The position numbers and the translations under genes are program-made. DNA of 64,000 nt, taken from NCBI RefSeq assembly GCF_024397855.1, contig NZ_CP073343.1, positions 2,852,001 through 2,916,000 on the forward strand, given 5' to 3'. The notes beneath the pieces were generated by a model, which was not told the origin of the DNA, searched no databases, and saw only the letters and a list, made by a program, of their open reading frames with translations. This document shows positions 33,926 to 42,751 of the stretch, piece after piece. Each line of letters opens with the position of its first letter. Positions within the stretch are counted from its first letter, which is position 1. The stretch comes from Marinomonas rhizomae. GTDB lineage: Bacteria > Pseudomonadota > Gammaproteobacteria > Pseudomonadales > Marinomonadaceae.

Positions 33926-35563
33926 CTACTCCCCGATGTGCCAACCATTGGTAATCGGGTAACGACGATCTCGTCCAAAACCTCGAGCAGTAATACGAAC
34001 ACCGGTTGGTGCTTGGCGACGTTTGTATTCGTTGACGTCGACAAGTCGAAGTACGCGATACACAGTGTCGCGGTCGAATTTCTTAGTCGCTAGGATAGCG
34101 TCTGCGCTTTGATCTTCTTCGATGTACATACGTAAGATCTCATCGAGGATGTCGTAGCTTGGCAAGGAATCTTCGTCTTTTTGATCTGGAGCGAGTTCAG
34201 CGGAAGGTGGACGCGTGATAACGCGTTCAGGAATCACGTAGCCCAAGGTATTGCGGTAGCGGCAAAGTTTGAAGACGAGTGTTTTGAAGACGTCTTTTAA
34301 AACGGAATAACCACCAACCATGTCGCCATAAAGTGTGGCATAACCCACAGCCATTTCACTCTTGTTGCCTGTGGTTAGTACCATGTAGCCTTTCTTGTTA
34401 GAAATCGCCATTAGGGTCACGCCACGAGTACGCGCTTGTAGGTTTTCTTCGGTAGTGTCTTTGGCGTAGCCTTCGAATTCTGGGGCTAGTACGTCGGTAA
34501 AGGCCGATACCATGGATTCAATCGGCAAGACGCTGTATTTCACGCCTAACAAATTGGCTTCTTCTTCGGCGTCGTGCAAGCTGATAGAAGACGTATAAGT
34601 GTAAGGCATCATGATAGCTTGAACACGATCTGCGCCGATGGCATCTACTGCGACAGCCAAAGACAAGGCTGAGTCGATTCCGCCACTCAAACCCAGCACA
34701 ATGCCTTTAAAACGGTTTTTAGTAATGTAGTCACGCAAGCCAAGCACCATGGCTTGGTAAACGCTGGCTTCTACATCCAATGTTTGCGCTATGACACCAG
34801 CCACAGGCTCAACTTTGTTTGGTTGGCTTTCGTCAACGATCATGTCGATACAGAACAGACCGGCTTCAAACCAAGGCGCTTGCATGATTTTTTCGCCTTT
34901 TGCGTTAACCACAAACGAGCCGCCTTCGTAGACTAATTCGTCCTGCGCGCCCATGTAGTTCACATAGACAATGGGTAATGTCGATTCGGTCGCACGCTGG
35001 TGAAGCAATTCTTCGCGCTCACCCATTTTTTCAATGTGGTAAGGCGAGGCGTTCAAGTTAAGAATCAGTTCTGCCCCAGCCGCTTTGGCTTGGGCAATCG
35101 GCTCTGGGTGCCAGATATCTTCACAAATACTTAAGCCAACGGTAACACCTTTGATATCCACAAGACCCGCTTCGCGGCCTTCGCTAAAGTAACGCTTGTC
35201 ATCAAACACAAGGAAGTTAGGCAGTTTCTGCTTGGCGTATTCCACCAGCAAGTCACCTTGGTAAATCACGCCAGCGCAGTTAAACAGTTCGCCATCGATT
35301 CGACGAGGATAACCAACGACCACGTAAATATCGCGAATCTCGGCCAATAATTTTGCCAAGGCAGATTCGATACGCTGATCCAAACTGGAACGTAGCAGTA
35401 GGTCTTCTGGTGGATAGCCAGTTAAGGTTAATTCAGGAAAAACCACCACATCCGCGCGTTCTTCATCACGGGCTTTGTTCGCCGCATCAATAACGGATTG
35501 AGTGTTTTTTGTGATGTCTCCGACCAGCATATCCAGCTGGGCCATTGCAATTCGTAATGTCAT
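33926..35563 (-). CDS. nadE: Glutamine-dependent NAD+ synthetase
   Basis: 545 residues in two domains. The N-terminal nitrilase-type amidase (1-250) has its triad Glu44 (FPELTL), Lys113 (AKQKLPN) and Cys147 (LSICEDIWHP). The C-terminal NAD synthase domain has the ATP-binding GLSGGIDSALS (about 291-301) and TTGNKSEMAVGY. It amidates nicotinic acid adenine dinucleotide with ammonia channelled from glutamine, the last step of NAD synthesis. The gene is monocistronic, ending about 65 bp from dispersed repeats, and is divergent from the PP0621-like gene. Length and motifs are normal. Confidence 0.95.
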   Translation of the reverse strand: MTLRIAMAQLDMLVGDITKNTQSVIDAANKARDEERADVVVFPELTLTGYPPEDLLLRSSLDQRIESALAKLLAEIRDIYVVVGYPRRIDGELFNCAGVIYQGDLLVEYAKQKLPNFLVFDDKRYFSEGREAGLVDIKGVTVGLSICEDIWHPEPIAQAKAAGAELILNLNASPYHIEKMGEREELLHQRATESTLPIVYVNYMGAQDELVYEGGSFVVNAKGEKIMQAPWFEAGLFCIDMIVDESQPNKVEPVAGVIAQTLDVEASVYQAMVLGLRDYITKNRFKGIVLGLSGGIDSALSLAVAVDAIGADRVQAIMMPYTYTSSISLHDAEEEANLLGVKYSVLPIESMVSAFTDVLAPEFEGYAKDTTEENLQARTRGVTLMAISNKKGYMVLTTGNKSEMAVGYATLYGDMVGGYSVLKDVFKTLVFKLCRYRNTLGYVIPERVITRPPSAELAPDQKDEDSLPSYDILDEILRMYIEEDQSADAILATKKFDRDTVYRVLRLVDVNEYKRRQAPTGVRITARGFGRDRRYPITNGWHIGE

Positions 35564-35636
35564 ACAGTTGCTATCTCGTGAACTCTGTTAGAATATGCCC
35601 GTTATTGTCTGGAATAACCCAAGCTAGGTAAAGTAT

Positions 35637-35897
35637 ATGATCGTACGTTTGATCGTTTTTGTTGCTATTTTCTTTATTGGTTGGTGGTTGTACCGCCAAT
35701 TTGTCGCTTTTAAACGCAGTCAGTCGCCTGCGAAAGCTAAAAAACAGGATTCAACCAAAAAGGATGAGTCCCAAGAAAGTATGGTTCGCTGTGAAGAATG
35801 CAAAACCTTCATGCCGCGTTCTCATGCAATCCATGACCAAGAAGCGCGTGCATTTTGCAGTGCGGAACATTTAAAAGCCTTCAATCAGAAACACTAA
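35637..35897 (+). CDS. PP0621-family small membrane-anchored zinc-ribbon protein
   Basis: 86 residues: an N-terminal membrane helix (VRLIVFVAIFFIGWWLYRQF), a Lys/Ser-rich linker and a C-terminal treble-clef-like cysteine set (MVRCEECKTFMPRSHAI and AFCSAEH). This is the make-up of the PP0621 family found beside type IV pilus genes in Pseudomonas. Here too it faces a minor-pseudopilin operon, with which its 3' end overlaps convergently by 17 bp. AGGTAAAG precedes the ATG. Molecular role unknown. Confidence 0.85.
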   Translation: MIVRLIVFVAIFFIGWWLYRQFVAFKRSQSPAKAKKQDSTKKDESQESMVRCEECKTFMPRSHAIHDQEARAFCSAEHLKAFNQKH

Positions 35898-36333
35898 CCC
35901 AACCGTTTGACAGTAACCTGTCTTCTCGCCACCACCAGCATCGATACTCTTGCTGGTTTTGCGTGGCGCAGAGTCGGTAGAAGGTTTTTGTATTGTCAGC
36001 GTCGTCTGGCAAAGACTCGTAACTTTCCCAGCGATAATGCACAAGTTGCTTGGCTTTTTGCCATGTCTTTTCCTGAATAGGTTTGCCCAGATCGCAAAAG
36101 CCAATACATTCGCTCGCTATGGCCGATGCAAAACCTGGAGACGCAACTAAGTTTTGATGAAAATCCGTCCAAATTTTCTGATCTAATTCCACTTCATTCA
36201 CTTGGCCACGCCATTTATAGGATGCCTTGAGTCTTTCTTGAAAATGCATCGACAAGCTAGACATCGCCAATAGCAAAGCAATAATGGGCAAAGACACCCA
36301 AGCCCGTTGCGCATGAAATAAAAAAGCAGCCAT
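35881..36333 (-). CDS. Hypothetical protein at the end of the pseudopilin operon
   Basis: 150 residues with one N-terminal hydrophobic helix (AWVSLPIIALLLAMSSLSMHF) preceded by a short positive stretch, then a soluble, probably periplasmic domain rich in Trp and Cys (ECIGFCDLGK, YRLCATQNQQ, YRCWWWRED). It is the fourth gene after three prepilin-like genes and may correspond to the small extra proteins (YgdB/PilX-like) of E. coli ppd-type operons; it lacks a clear prepilin cleavage motif. AGGGATAAA lies before the ATG. Confidence 0.65.
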   Translation of the reverse strand: MAAFLFHAQRAWVSLPIIALLLAMSSLSMHFQERLKASYKWRGQVNEVELDQKIWTDFHQNLVASPGFASAIASECIGFCDLGKPIQEKTWQKAKQLVHYRWESYESLPDDADNTKTFYRLCATQNQQEYRCWWWREDRLLSNGWVSVSD

Positions 36334-36388
36334 TTTATTTATCCCTTAACACTTTTATCTCATCCTTGAGACTGTAAAAGCAGCGATC

Positions 36389-37270
36389 TTATAAGGCGAT
36401 TATTTGATTACCGACACTTTGGCAAGGTGAATAATAGTGCCATTTCTCACCGCGCATAGAGTGATATTCTTCCAGAAACTCGGCATCACGAGCGACTTGG
36501 CAATCACTTAATCGATATTGATATTCGACCCATAAACCACGCAGATTTTTTAAGGGAAAGCGCCCATATTGAGTGTCTAGTGTGTCCACCAAACCATCTT
36601 GGTTATTATCCAACATAGGGAAAATCGCCATACGCTCTATACCATTCCACAGCTCTAGCGAGTTACCGCTTTCTTCTGGTGTTCGCCATAATGCGTTTGA
36701 GCCATCTTTGCCTTGAGATACGTACCAATAAAACCCGTCTTCACTTTCTAAAATGCCAGACTGACCAACAGCAAGATCATCGGCTAATTTAATTTGGCTC
36801 TTTCTGCTAGAAACACTCAGCACCTGACCTTTATAGTGCGACTCACAAGATGAGAAATTGGCTTTATCACCGGCTTTCCAGTGACACGCCATGGAGGTTT
36901 CCATCGGGTTACTCCTGACAGTAACTGAGCTACGACACAAACCGTGATCGACACCCTGTAGCCAATCTGAATATTTATCAACGATACGAGTGACCAGCCG
37001 CATTGGCGGAGACATACCCGATTCAATGGTCAAATATAACGACTCATCAATCGCACAACTGGCAGGCAATAGCCGCGACCACTGGGCTTTAAAATGCGCA
37101 TCAATAGCGGCCTTTATGGTGTGTTGATCTTGATAGATTTGCGCCAAAAGGTGACGCTCTTGCATGCGCGCAATAGCAATTACCAGAAACGGTAAAAACA
37201 CCGCAATCAAACCACAAACCACCAGCAATTCAATCAACAAGCTGCCTTTTAGATAACGTCGCTGATTCAT
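36389..37270 (-). CDS. PilW-like minor pseudopilin
   Basis: 293 residues with a type III signal: basic MNQRRYLKG followed by SLLIELLVVCGLIAVFLPFL, with Glu at position 5 after the predicted cleavage (KG/SLLIE). The rest is a large secreted domain with several cysteines (SCAIDES, HGLCRSS, MACHWK, FSSCES, LSDCQVA, SPCQS). Size and position third in a prepilin set match PilW/PpdB. It should be processed by PilD and form part of a pilus or secretion tip complex. The ATG overlaps the preceding stop (ATGA). Confidence 0.8.
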   Translation of the reverse strand: MNQRRYLKGSLLIELLVVCGLIAVFLPFLVIAIARMQERHLLAQIYQDQHTIKAAIDAHFKAQWSRLLPASCAIDESLYLTIESGMSPPMRLVTRIVDKYSDWLQGVDHGLCRSSVTVRSNPMETSMACHWKAGDKANFSSCESHYKGQVLSVSSRKSQIKLADDLAVGQSGILESEDGFYWYVSQGKDGSNALWRTPEESGNSLELWNGIERMAIFPMLDNNQDGLVDTLDTQYGRFPLKNLRGLWVEYQYRLSDCQVARDAEFLEEYHSMRGEKWHYYSPCQSVGNQIIAL

Positions 37271-37644
37271 CGTGAGCCCTCTTCATTCAAGGTTAAGACC
37301 GTTGACTCAGACAAAGAATGTTGAGAGGCATGGAACCAATTTTTAAGTTCATTGCCGCTGCATGCCTGACAATCAGGGTACACGTCGTTAGGCGAATTCT
37401 GGGCATCAAGCCAAGCGACTGATCCGGTCAACTGCGCCATTGCTGCTTGCTTCTGTTGATTTTCATCAAGCTGTCGTTGCGCTTCCGCTTGCTGAAGCGA
37501 TTGCCATTGTACAGTGCTCTGACGTTGCAAAACCAACAGCACTACAGCAAATAACGCCAAACACAGCACCACTTCGAGCATGATCCAGCCTTTTGATCTT
37601 GGCTGAGACAATTTTTTTATTAACCGCTGCCTATTCATCCGCAT
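37267..37644 (-). CDS. PilV/GspI-like minor pseudopilin
   Basis: 125 residues. A basic leader (MRMNRQRLIKKLSQPRSKG) precedes WIMLEVVLCLALFAVVLLVL, a prepilin helix with Glu at +5 (KG/WIMLE). A short C-terminal domain has a cysteine pair (DCQACSG). It sits between the GspH-like and PilW-like genes with overlapping stops and starts, so it is translated with them. Start could also be the ATG two codons later. Exact orthology to PilV or GspI is uncertain. Confidence 0.75.
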   Translation of the reverse strand: MRMNRQRLIKKLSQPRSKGWIMLEVVLCLALFAVVLLVLQRQSTVQWQSLQQAEAQRQLDENQQKQAAMAQLTGSVAWLDAQNSPNDVYPDCQACSGNELKNWFHASQHSLSESTVLTLNEEGSR

Positions 37645-38177
37645 CGCTCTTCACCTGCTCCTTGTGAGTCATAGTCCTTTGAATCAATACCTTGTGGATT
37701 AGTAAGGTAAAAACGACCGCTTTGATTAAGAATCAAATCTGCTTGCCAAGCCCCCAAGCAAAATTCAAAGGTGCCATTTTGGTAACCAGACAAGCCATTA
37801 GGTCGAAATTCTATTTGCTGTTTTTTAACCGGAAAACCTCGCCAAGATACTGCTAGCTCATGATCAAACGCGATCTGGCGATAGTGTTTTTCAACATCGC
37901 TATCTGGCTCAATTTGATAAAGGGTAAAGCCTGAAGACCATCCGCCATCGCAACTCAAACCGCCACACAAAAAGCTGGTTTGACCACTAATTACCGCCAA
38001 TTGCCGAGCTTGCGTAAGCGCATCTGCCAGACGCTTCATGTCATTTTTGAGGGTGTTTTTATCTTTGGTTTTTTGGCTGACGCTGAGAAATTGCGCCGAG
38101 CCTGCGTGGGCTAAAATGCTCAAGATGGCCAGAACACAAAGCAGTTCCAGCAGAGAGAAACCGTATTGACGGTTCAT
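37635..38177 (-). CDS. GspH/FimT-family pseudopilin
   Basis: 180 residues beginning MNRQYGFSLLELLCVLAILS, a clear prepilin site (G/FSLLE), with the family's TQARQLAVISGQTSFLCG and C-terminal GRFYLTN patterns of GspH/FimT. It is first in the operon with an excellent AAGGAGG site. The set FimT, PilV-like, PilW-like and one extra protein probably primes type IV pilus assembly or DNA uptake. Two cysteine pairs (LCGGLSCDGG; EFCLG with ERCG) suggest disulfides. Confidence 0.85.
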   Translation of the reverse strand: MNRQYGFSLLELLCVLAILSILAHAGSAQFLSVSQKTKDKNTLKNDMKRLADALTQARQLAVISGQTSFLCGGLSCDGGWSSGFTLYQIEPDSDVEKHYRQIAFDHELAVSWRGFPVKKQQIEFRPNGLSGYQNGTFEFCLGAWQADLILNQSGRFYLTNPQGIDSKDYDSQGAGEERCG

Positions 38178-38264
38178 TGAAAACCTCCTTGTTTTATATT
38201 AAACAACACTGAACAGAACAGACATCCATGCCCGTTCCGCTTAATTTATCCTAACCGCTCTAGA

Positions 38265-39158
38265 CTATACGGTCGTGAACCATTTGTTAATATGATTCGC
38301 AATTTGTCTCGGTTTTTGAAAGGGCAATGAATGATCACATGCACTCATGGTTTTATGTTGCCAAGCCGTGTTTTGCTCACTCAACAAATCGTAATGTTGG
38401 CGCAAGGCTTCGTGACTTAATTTTCCAGAGAACAAAAACACCTGCTCAGACGCTTCTATCATGGCCTGACGAATATGAGGTTCCTCCGCCATTAACGCCA
38501 CATGGTCTGTCACCGCATCCAAAGCATAAGCAAAACCAAAAGGTCGGTGAGCGAGTCGAGATTGAGTGGTGGCTTCCGCAACCGGATGTTTGCGGCGGTT
38601 CGGTGATACGCCATCCATAAAACTCGCTACGCCTAGTTCCACATCGCCCGTATCTCGAATCAACTTCGACGCATGGCGATATTTTTGGCGTACATCCATC
38701 AAGTTGGATAAGTCTTCACGATCCAAAGATGCTGGCTCTAATAACGCCATTTTCACTTTCTTTTTGCCTTGCAAGCTACGCTGATAATTGAGATTCAACG
38801 CCACCAGACCGCCTAATGAGTAGGCAACCAAATCAAAGTCGTCCCATTTAACATGGGTTAGCAACGCCTCAACTTCCTCGGTCAATTCGGCAATCGACAC
38901 TGCGCCCTCTTCACCGTGATGATGAAACTCGCCCTTTTCGCCATGACAATGAAAAGAGTCGCCCATGCCCTTTAGATCTGGCACCAGCATCCAACGCCAT
39001 TGGGTAAAATACGGCAACATCGGGGAAAAAGTGATTTCACCAGCCACACCAGCACCATGCAATAACAGGCAGGCTCGGTCGCTTTGTGCTTCTGGGTTTT
39101 CGTAAAGGCGATAGGCAATACGAGCATTGGGTAAAGAAAGAAAAAATATGTCTGACAC
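38265..39158 (-). CDS. Alpha/beta hydrolase with a His-rich insertion
   Basis: 297 residues of an alpha/beta-hydrolase: LLLHGAGVAGE (oxyanion loop), PDLKGMGDS, nucleophile elbow VAYSLGGLVAL, acid in FLFSGKLS region and a terminal SACDHSLPF with the catalytic His. Between strand 4 and helix A there is an unusual stretch FHCHGEKGEFHHHGEEG with five histidines, possibly a metal-binding loop. Substrate unknown. The gene is monocistronic, ahead of the pseudopilin operon. Confidence 0.83.
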   Translation of the reverse strand: MSDIFFLSLPNARIAYRLYENPEAQSDRACLLLHGAGVAGEITFSPMLPYFTQWRWMLVPDLKGMGDSFHCHGEKGEFHHHGEEGAVSIAELTEEVEALLTHVKWDDFDLVAYSLGGLVALNLNYQRSLQGKKKVKMALLEPASLDREDLSNLMDVRQKYRHASKLIRDTGDVELGVASFMDGVSPNRRKHPVAEATTQSRLAHRPFGFAYALDAVTDHVALMAEEPHIRQAMIEASEQVFLFSGKLSHEALRQHYDLLSEQNTAWQHKTMSACDHSLPFQKPRQIANHINKWFTTV

Positions 39159-39237
39159 TTGTAATTAACCTGTGAGAACCTTTATTAAAAGAATACAATG
39201 TTTGCACTTACTCGCACTCTACACACAAACGTATATT

Positions 39238-39430
39238 AGAGACCTTTGCACGATGTTACGAGCGAAAACAAGACGAGGCAAAAAAAATAGACGAGAAAGC
39301 AGACACCTACATGGATGTAGGTATTAGAGCGACGCAGGATGCCAAAGCCGAGTTTATAGGTTATAAATGAGCATTTCGAGTCTATTTTTAACAAAGTATT
39401 GGCAAGCGCAGTAGTCGTGCAAAGGTCTCT
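39238..39430. repeat. Inverted-repeat element, copy 3, with internal insertion
   Basis: The ends agagacctttgcacga and tcgtgcaaaggtctct are perfect 16 bp inverted repeats, the best preserved of the three copies. It is about 50 bp longer than the others because a 47 bp repeat sits within it (39304-39350). It lies 22 bp before the pabB start codon. Confidence 0.9.
39304..39350. repeat. 47 bp 'ctacatggatgtagg' repeat nested in another element
   Basis: Aligns with the two copies at 1446 and 1603: cctacatggatgtagg hairpin, a tattagagcgacgcagga segment and gccaaagccga end. It interrupts the sequence 'gcggagttta' that is continuous in the other two copies of the host element. Confidence 0.75.
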
Positions 39431-39452
39431 ATTACTAGGTATTGATAAAAAA

Positions 39453-40877
39453 ATGTCAGAAATCAAACAAGTAAATCTCCCGTATCAGGCGTCGTTACTG
39501 TCTTTCTTTTCTGCTGTACGAGACTTACCCTATCCGGCTTTACTCGACAGTAACCACGAACACTTCCCCGATACCAACTTCGACATTTTAGTTGCCAACC
39601 CACTCGCTCGCATTCATCCTGCTCACAATAACCAGCCCATTACTTGGTACACAACACCGCTTTATGATCTAAGCATTACTGACAATCTAATGACCTTGCT
39701 GAATGAGTTAATGAGCCTTATCTGCCAAGAACCTTGGGCAAAATCGGCGCCAAAAGACTTGCCCTTCGTTGGCGGCTTACTCGGCTATTACGGTTACGAA
39801 AGCGGCCACTTTGTTGAGCAATTGCCGGACACAGTTGAACACGACATTCAGTTAGACACATTGAGCATTGGGCTTTATGGCTGGGCAGTGGTGACTTGTC
39901 ACAAGGAAAAAACCACCCAATTGATTATTTCACCTTGGTGCCCTTCCGAAGACGTTGCTGATCTAATCAATCGCTTCACCAGCGCCTGTGATGATGTGCT
40001 GGTAAAACATGATTTAAACGAAGCGCAGCCTTTTAGCCTAGAAGCGCCCTTTACTTCAAACATGACAGAAGCGGAATACGCGCAGAAATTTTCATCGGTT
40101 CAAGATTACATTCAGTCTGGTGATTGTTATCAGGTCAACTTGGCACAGCGTTTTTCCACTCGTTATCAAGGCGATACCTTCACGGCGTATCACGCTTTAC
40201 GGGACGCTTGCCCAACGCCGTTTTCTGCGTATATGGAATTCTCACCAGAACAAAGTTTATTGAGTCATTCGCCGGAGCGTTTCCTTTTATGCGATCAAGG
40301 GCGAGTAGAATCTAAACCAATCAAAGGCACGGTCGCGCGGGGCAAAACACCAGACGAGGACAAAGCCAATGCAGATTGGTTATTAGCGTCAGAAAAAGAT
40401 CGCGCAGAAAACCTGATGATTGTCGATTTGCTACGCAACGATTTAGGGCGAACCTGTTTAACCGGCAGTATCAAAGTTCCTAAGCTGTTTGCCTTAGAAA
40501 CTTATGCCAATGTCCATCACTTAGTTTCCACGGTAGAAGGTCGCATTGATCAGCCCGACCAAGCGATTCGAGTGTTCCATCAAAGCTTCCCCGGCGGTTC
40601 TATTACTGGCGCGCCTAAAATTCGCTCCATGGAAATTATCGATGAGCTCGAACCTCATGAACGTTCAGCCTATTGCGGTTCTATCGCTTACTTCAGTGCA
40701 AACGGTCAAATGGATTCCAGTATCACTATCCGCACACTGGTTGCCGACCATGGTAACTTGCATTGTTGGGCCGGCGGGGGATTGGTCGCGGATTCGAAAT
40801 GTCAGGAAGAATACCAAGAAACCTTTACCAAAGTGGGCAAATTAACCCATACTCTAGAACAAGACTTTTTGAAATAG
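39453..40877 (+). CDS. pabB: Aminodeoxychorismate synthase component I
   Basis: 474 residues from the ATG at 39453; the frame is open further upstream but that part is the repeat element. The C-terminal chorismate-binding domain has GDCYQVNLAQRF, PIKGTVARG with the PabB-type Lys (PIKGT, against PIAGT of TrpE), LMIVDLLRNDLGR and FPGGSITGAPKIRSMEII. With PabA it makes 4-amino-4-deoxychorismate for folate synthesis. No PabA domain is fused. The start has a poor ribosome site. A CoA pyrophosphatase gene starts 8 bp after its stop codon, so the two are co-transcribed, as in many gammaproteobacteria. Confidence 0.93.
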   Translation: MSEIKQVNLPYQASLLSFFSAVRDLPYPALLDSNHEHFPDTNFDILVANPLARIHPAHNNQPITWYTTPLYDLSITDNLMTLLNELMSLICQEPWAKSAPKDLPFVGGLLGYYGYESGHFVEQLPDTVEHDIQLDTLSIGLYGWAVVTCHKEKTTQLIISPWCPSEDVADLINRFTSACDDVLVKHDLNEAQPFSLEAPFTSNMTEAEYAQKFSSVQDYIQSGDCYQVNLAQRFSTRYQGDTFTAYHALRDACPTPFSAYMEFSPEQSLLSHSPERFLLCDQGRVESKPIKGTVARGKTPDEDKANADWLLASEKDRAENLMIVDLLRNDLGRTCLTGSIKVPKLFALETYANVHHLVSTVEGRIDQPDQAIRVFHQSFPGGSITGAPKIRSMEIIDELEPHERSAYCGSIAYFSANGQMDSSITIRTLVADHGNLHCWAGGGLVADSKCQEEYQETFTKVGKLTHTLEQDFLK

Positions 40878-40885
40878 GCCGTATC

Positions 40886-41536
40886 ATGTCTGACATTGAG
40901 CACTTTTTAAATGCTCCTCCCATTGACCTGAGCTTGGATGATATTCGCGCTGCATTAGACAGAGAACCTTACGCGCAACAAATCCATAACCCAGATGAGG
41001 AAATGTTCCCTAGTGGTTATGATTTAAAATACCGATCTGCGGCAGTGCTCATCCCTATTTGGCGAGAGCCGGAGGATGGTGAGTTATATGTACTTCTCAC
41101 CCAACGTGCGCTTCATATGCGCAATCATCCAGGGCAAATTGCCTTCCCCGGCGGCAAACATGACCCAGATGATGCAAGTATTCAATACACTGCTCTGCGT
41201 GAAACCTTGGAAGAAGTTGGACTGTCACCAGACTGTTTCGATCTCTTAGGCGAACTGGGCGAATATTGCACAATTTCAGGCTATTGCATCAAACCCATTG
41301 TCGCTGAAATGACACGCAGAAGTGAACTAAGCCTGTGTGAAGAAGAAGTTAAATCTGTCCATTGGGTGCCTTTGCGACACTTACTGACACCACAAAATTA
41401 CCGTTTTAGACAAAAAAAGCTCGATACCATAGAGCGTGGTTACTTTGAAATCGACTATGAAGAAATCCGTATTTGGGGCGTCACCGCCGGCATACTCTAC
41501 GGACTTTATCAAACGCTGGCCAGACACATTCGTTAA
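40886..41536 (+). CDS. CoA pyrophosphatase (NudL/YeaB-like Nudix hydrolase)
   Basis: 216 residues from the ATG at 40886, 8 bp after pabB. The family signature LRNHPGQIAFPGGKHDPDD-like segment (HMRNHPGQIAFPGGK) precedes a Nudix box ending in ALRETLEEVGL, in which the Glu of the first half is replaced as in E. coli NudL/YeaB. The C-terminal half keeps VHWVPLRHLL and TAGILYGL. It hydrolyses CoA to 4'-phosphopantetheine and ADP, using Mg2+ or Mn2+, in the cytoplasm. The pabB-nudL order matches E. coli. Confidence 0.92.
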   Translation: MSDIEHFLNAPPIDLSLDDIRAALDREPYAQQIHNPDEEMFPSGYDLKYRSAAVLIPIWREPEDGELYVLLTQRALHMRNHPGQIAFPGGKHDPDDASIQYTALRETLEEVGLSPDCFDLLGELGEYCTISGYCIKPIVAEMTRRSELSLCEEEVKSVHWVPLRHLLTPQNYRFRQKKLDTIERGYFEIDYEEIRIWGVTAGILYGLYQTLARHIR

Positions 41537-41664
41537 CGGTTTTTAGGTTTTTTATCCATTACCTTTATTAAGCATTATAAGGATAGTGTTCTTTCGTCTT
41601 TTATTTCGTTGGCACAAATTGATAAGGTACAGCTAACGTAACTTAGATCACGGTAAACTTTCCT

Positions 41665-42399
41665 ATGCCAGCATTTGATTTAGCGTCTTTTATTGCTAAC
41701 AACAAAGAAGACGAAGCTCAAAAAATCATCCATAACGCGATGAAAGAATTCGACAACATTGCCATCTCTTTTAGCGGTGCGGAAGATGTTGTTCTAATTG
41801 ACATGGCAGTCAAAGCAAAAAAAGACATTCACGTATTTTCTCTGGACACGGGTCGTCTTCATGCCGAAACCTACCGTTTCATGGAGCAAGTGCGCAAACA
41901 CTACAATATTAAGATCGATATCCTTTCTCCTGACCGTGAAGCACTCGAAAACTTCATTCGTGAAAAAGGCTTGTTTAGCTTTTTTGAAGATGGTCACAAA
42001 GAATGCTGCGGCATCCGCAAAGTACAGCCACTTAAACGTAAGCTGGCAACATTAGATGCGTGGATAACCGGACAACGCAAAGACCAAAGCCCTGGCACCC
42101 GTAACGTGCTCGCTTTTGCAGAAAAAGACGGTGCCTTTAGTACCGATGAAAAAGACTTATTTAAATTCAATCCATTGGCTAATTGGTCTTCTGAAGACGT
42201 GTGGAACTACATCAAAATGTTTGATGTTCCCTACAATGAACTGCATTTGAAAGGCTTTACCAGCATCGGCTGCGAACCTTGCACACGCCCTATTTTACCA
42301 AACCAACACGAACGTGAAGGCCGCTGGTGGTGGGAAGAGTCCGAACACAAGGAGTGTGGTCTGCACGTTGCCAACCTCATACCAACCTCACCTCAATAA
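41665..42399 (+). CDS. cysH: Assimilatory adenylyl-sulfate (APS) reductase
   Basis: 244 residues. [11 protein letters not shown] (PP-loop, about 35-45) binds the nucleotide. The [4Fe-4S] ligands Cys114-Cys115 (KECCGIRK) and Cys203/Cys206 (GCEPCTRP) show it is the iron-sulfur APS reductase type, as in Pseudomonas, not the E. coli PAPS enzyme. The catalytic cysteine is in KECGLH near the C-terminus (Cys231). It reduces activated sulfate to sulfite for cysteine synthesis using thioredoxin. Start context has little SD; position agrees with family length. The convergent HTH protein gene may or may not be related. Confidence 0.94.
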   Translation: MPAFDLASFIANNKEDEAQKIIHNAMKEFDNIAISFSGAEDVVLIDMAVKAKKDIHVFSLDTGRLHAETYRFMEQVRKHYNIKIDILSPDREALENFIREKGLFSFFEDGHKECCGIRKVQPLKRKLATLDAWITGQRKDQSPGTRNVLAFAEKDGAFSTDEKDLFKFNPLANWSSEDVWNYIKMFDVPYNELHLKGFTSIGCEPCTRPILPNQHEREGRWWWEESEHKECGLHVANLIPTSPQ

Positions 42400-42424
42400 A
42401 CGCGACTTTCTTTAAATCCAAAAT

Positions 42425-42458
42425 AAAAGTGTCTGATACCTATGATTAGGCACTTTTA
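42425..42458. terminator. Probable bidirectional terminator
   Basis: TAAAAGTGTCTgata...attAGGCACTTTTA between cysH and the convergent HTH gene; it overlaps the last codons of the latter. Confidence 0.6.
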
Positions 42459-42751
42459 ATGGCTTGGAACACGTCATTCGATTTACTTTCCAAGTGACTT
42501 TGCCAGGAAACAATAAACCCCTCGTAACAGGCTTCCAGCTCTTTTATGTGCTGCAGTAGAACTTCACCCGCGGGTGTCATGTCCGTTACTCGACCATGTC
42601 GAACCAGTAAGGGCTCGCCCAAGTCACGCTCCAGTTTTTGAATATGTTGGCTAACCGCAGGTTGAGTCAAACCCAACTGCTTCGCAGTTTTAGTAAAACT
42701 TCCTGTTTCAACCAACGACCTAAAGGTAATGAGATGTTGTGTATTAAGCAT
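42446..42751 (-). CDS. LysR-type winged-helix DNA-binding domain without effector domain
   Basis: 101 residues. MLNTQHLITFRSLVETGSFT, KTAKQLGLTQPAVSQHI and LERDLGEPLLVRHGR make a complete LysR N-terminal HTH, followed by the linker helix, but the protein ends after FQAIKSA, before the 200-residue substrate-binding domain. No further LysR-like sequence follows in any frame before cysH, so this is either a stable HTH-only protein or a long-fixed truncation. It could bind DNA as a dimer through the linker helix; target unknown. Confidence 0.8.
   Translation of the reverse strand: MLNTQHLITFRSLVETGSFTKTAKQLGLTQPAVSQHIQKLERDLGEPLLVRHGRVTDMTPAGEVLLQHIKELEACYEGFIVSWQSHLESKSNDVFQAIKSA

Noticed and set aside
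33481..34044. 187-codon minus-strand frame overlapping the nadE end
   Set aside because: Covers repeat copy E and runs antisense-shifted into nadE; the strong NadE coding sequence has priority.
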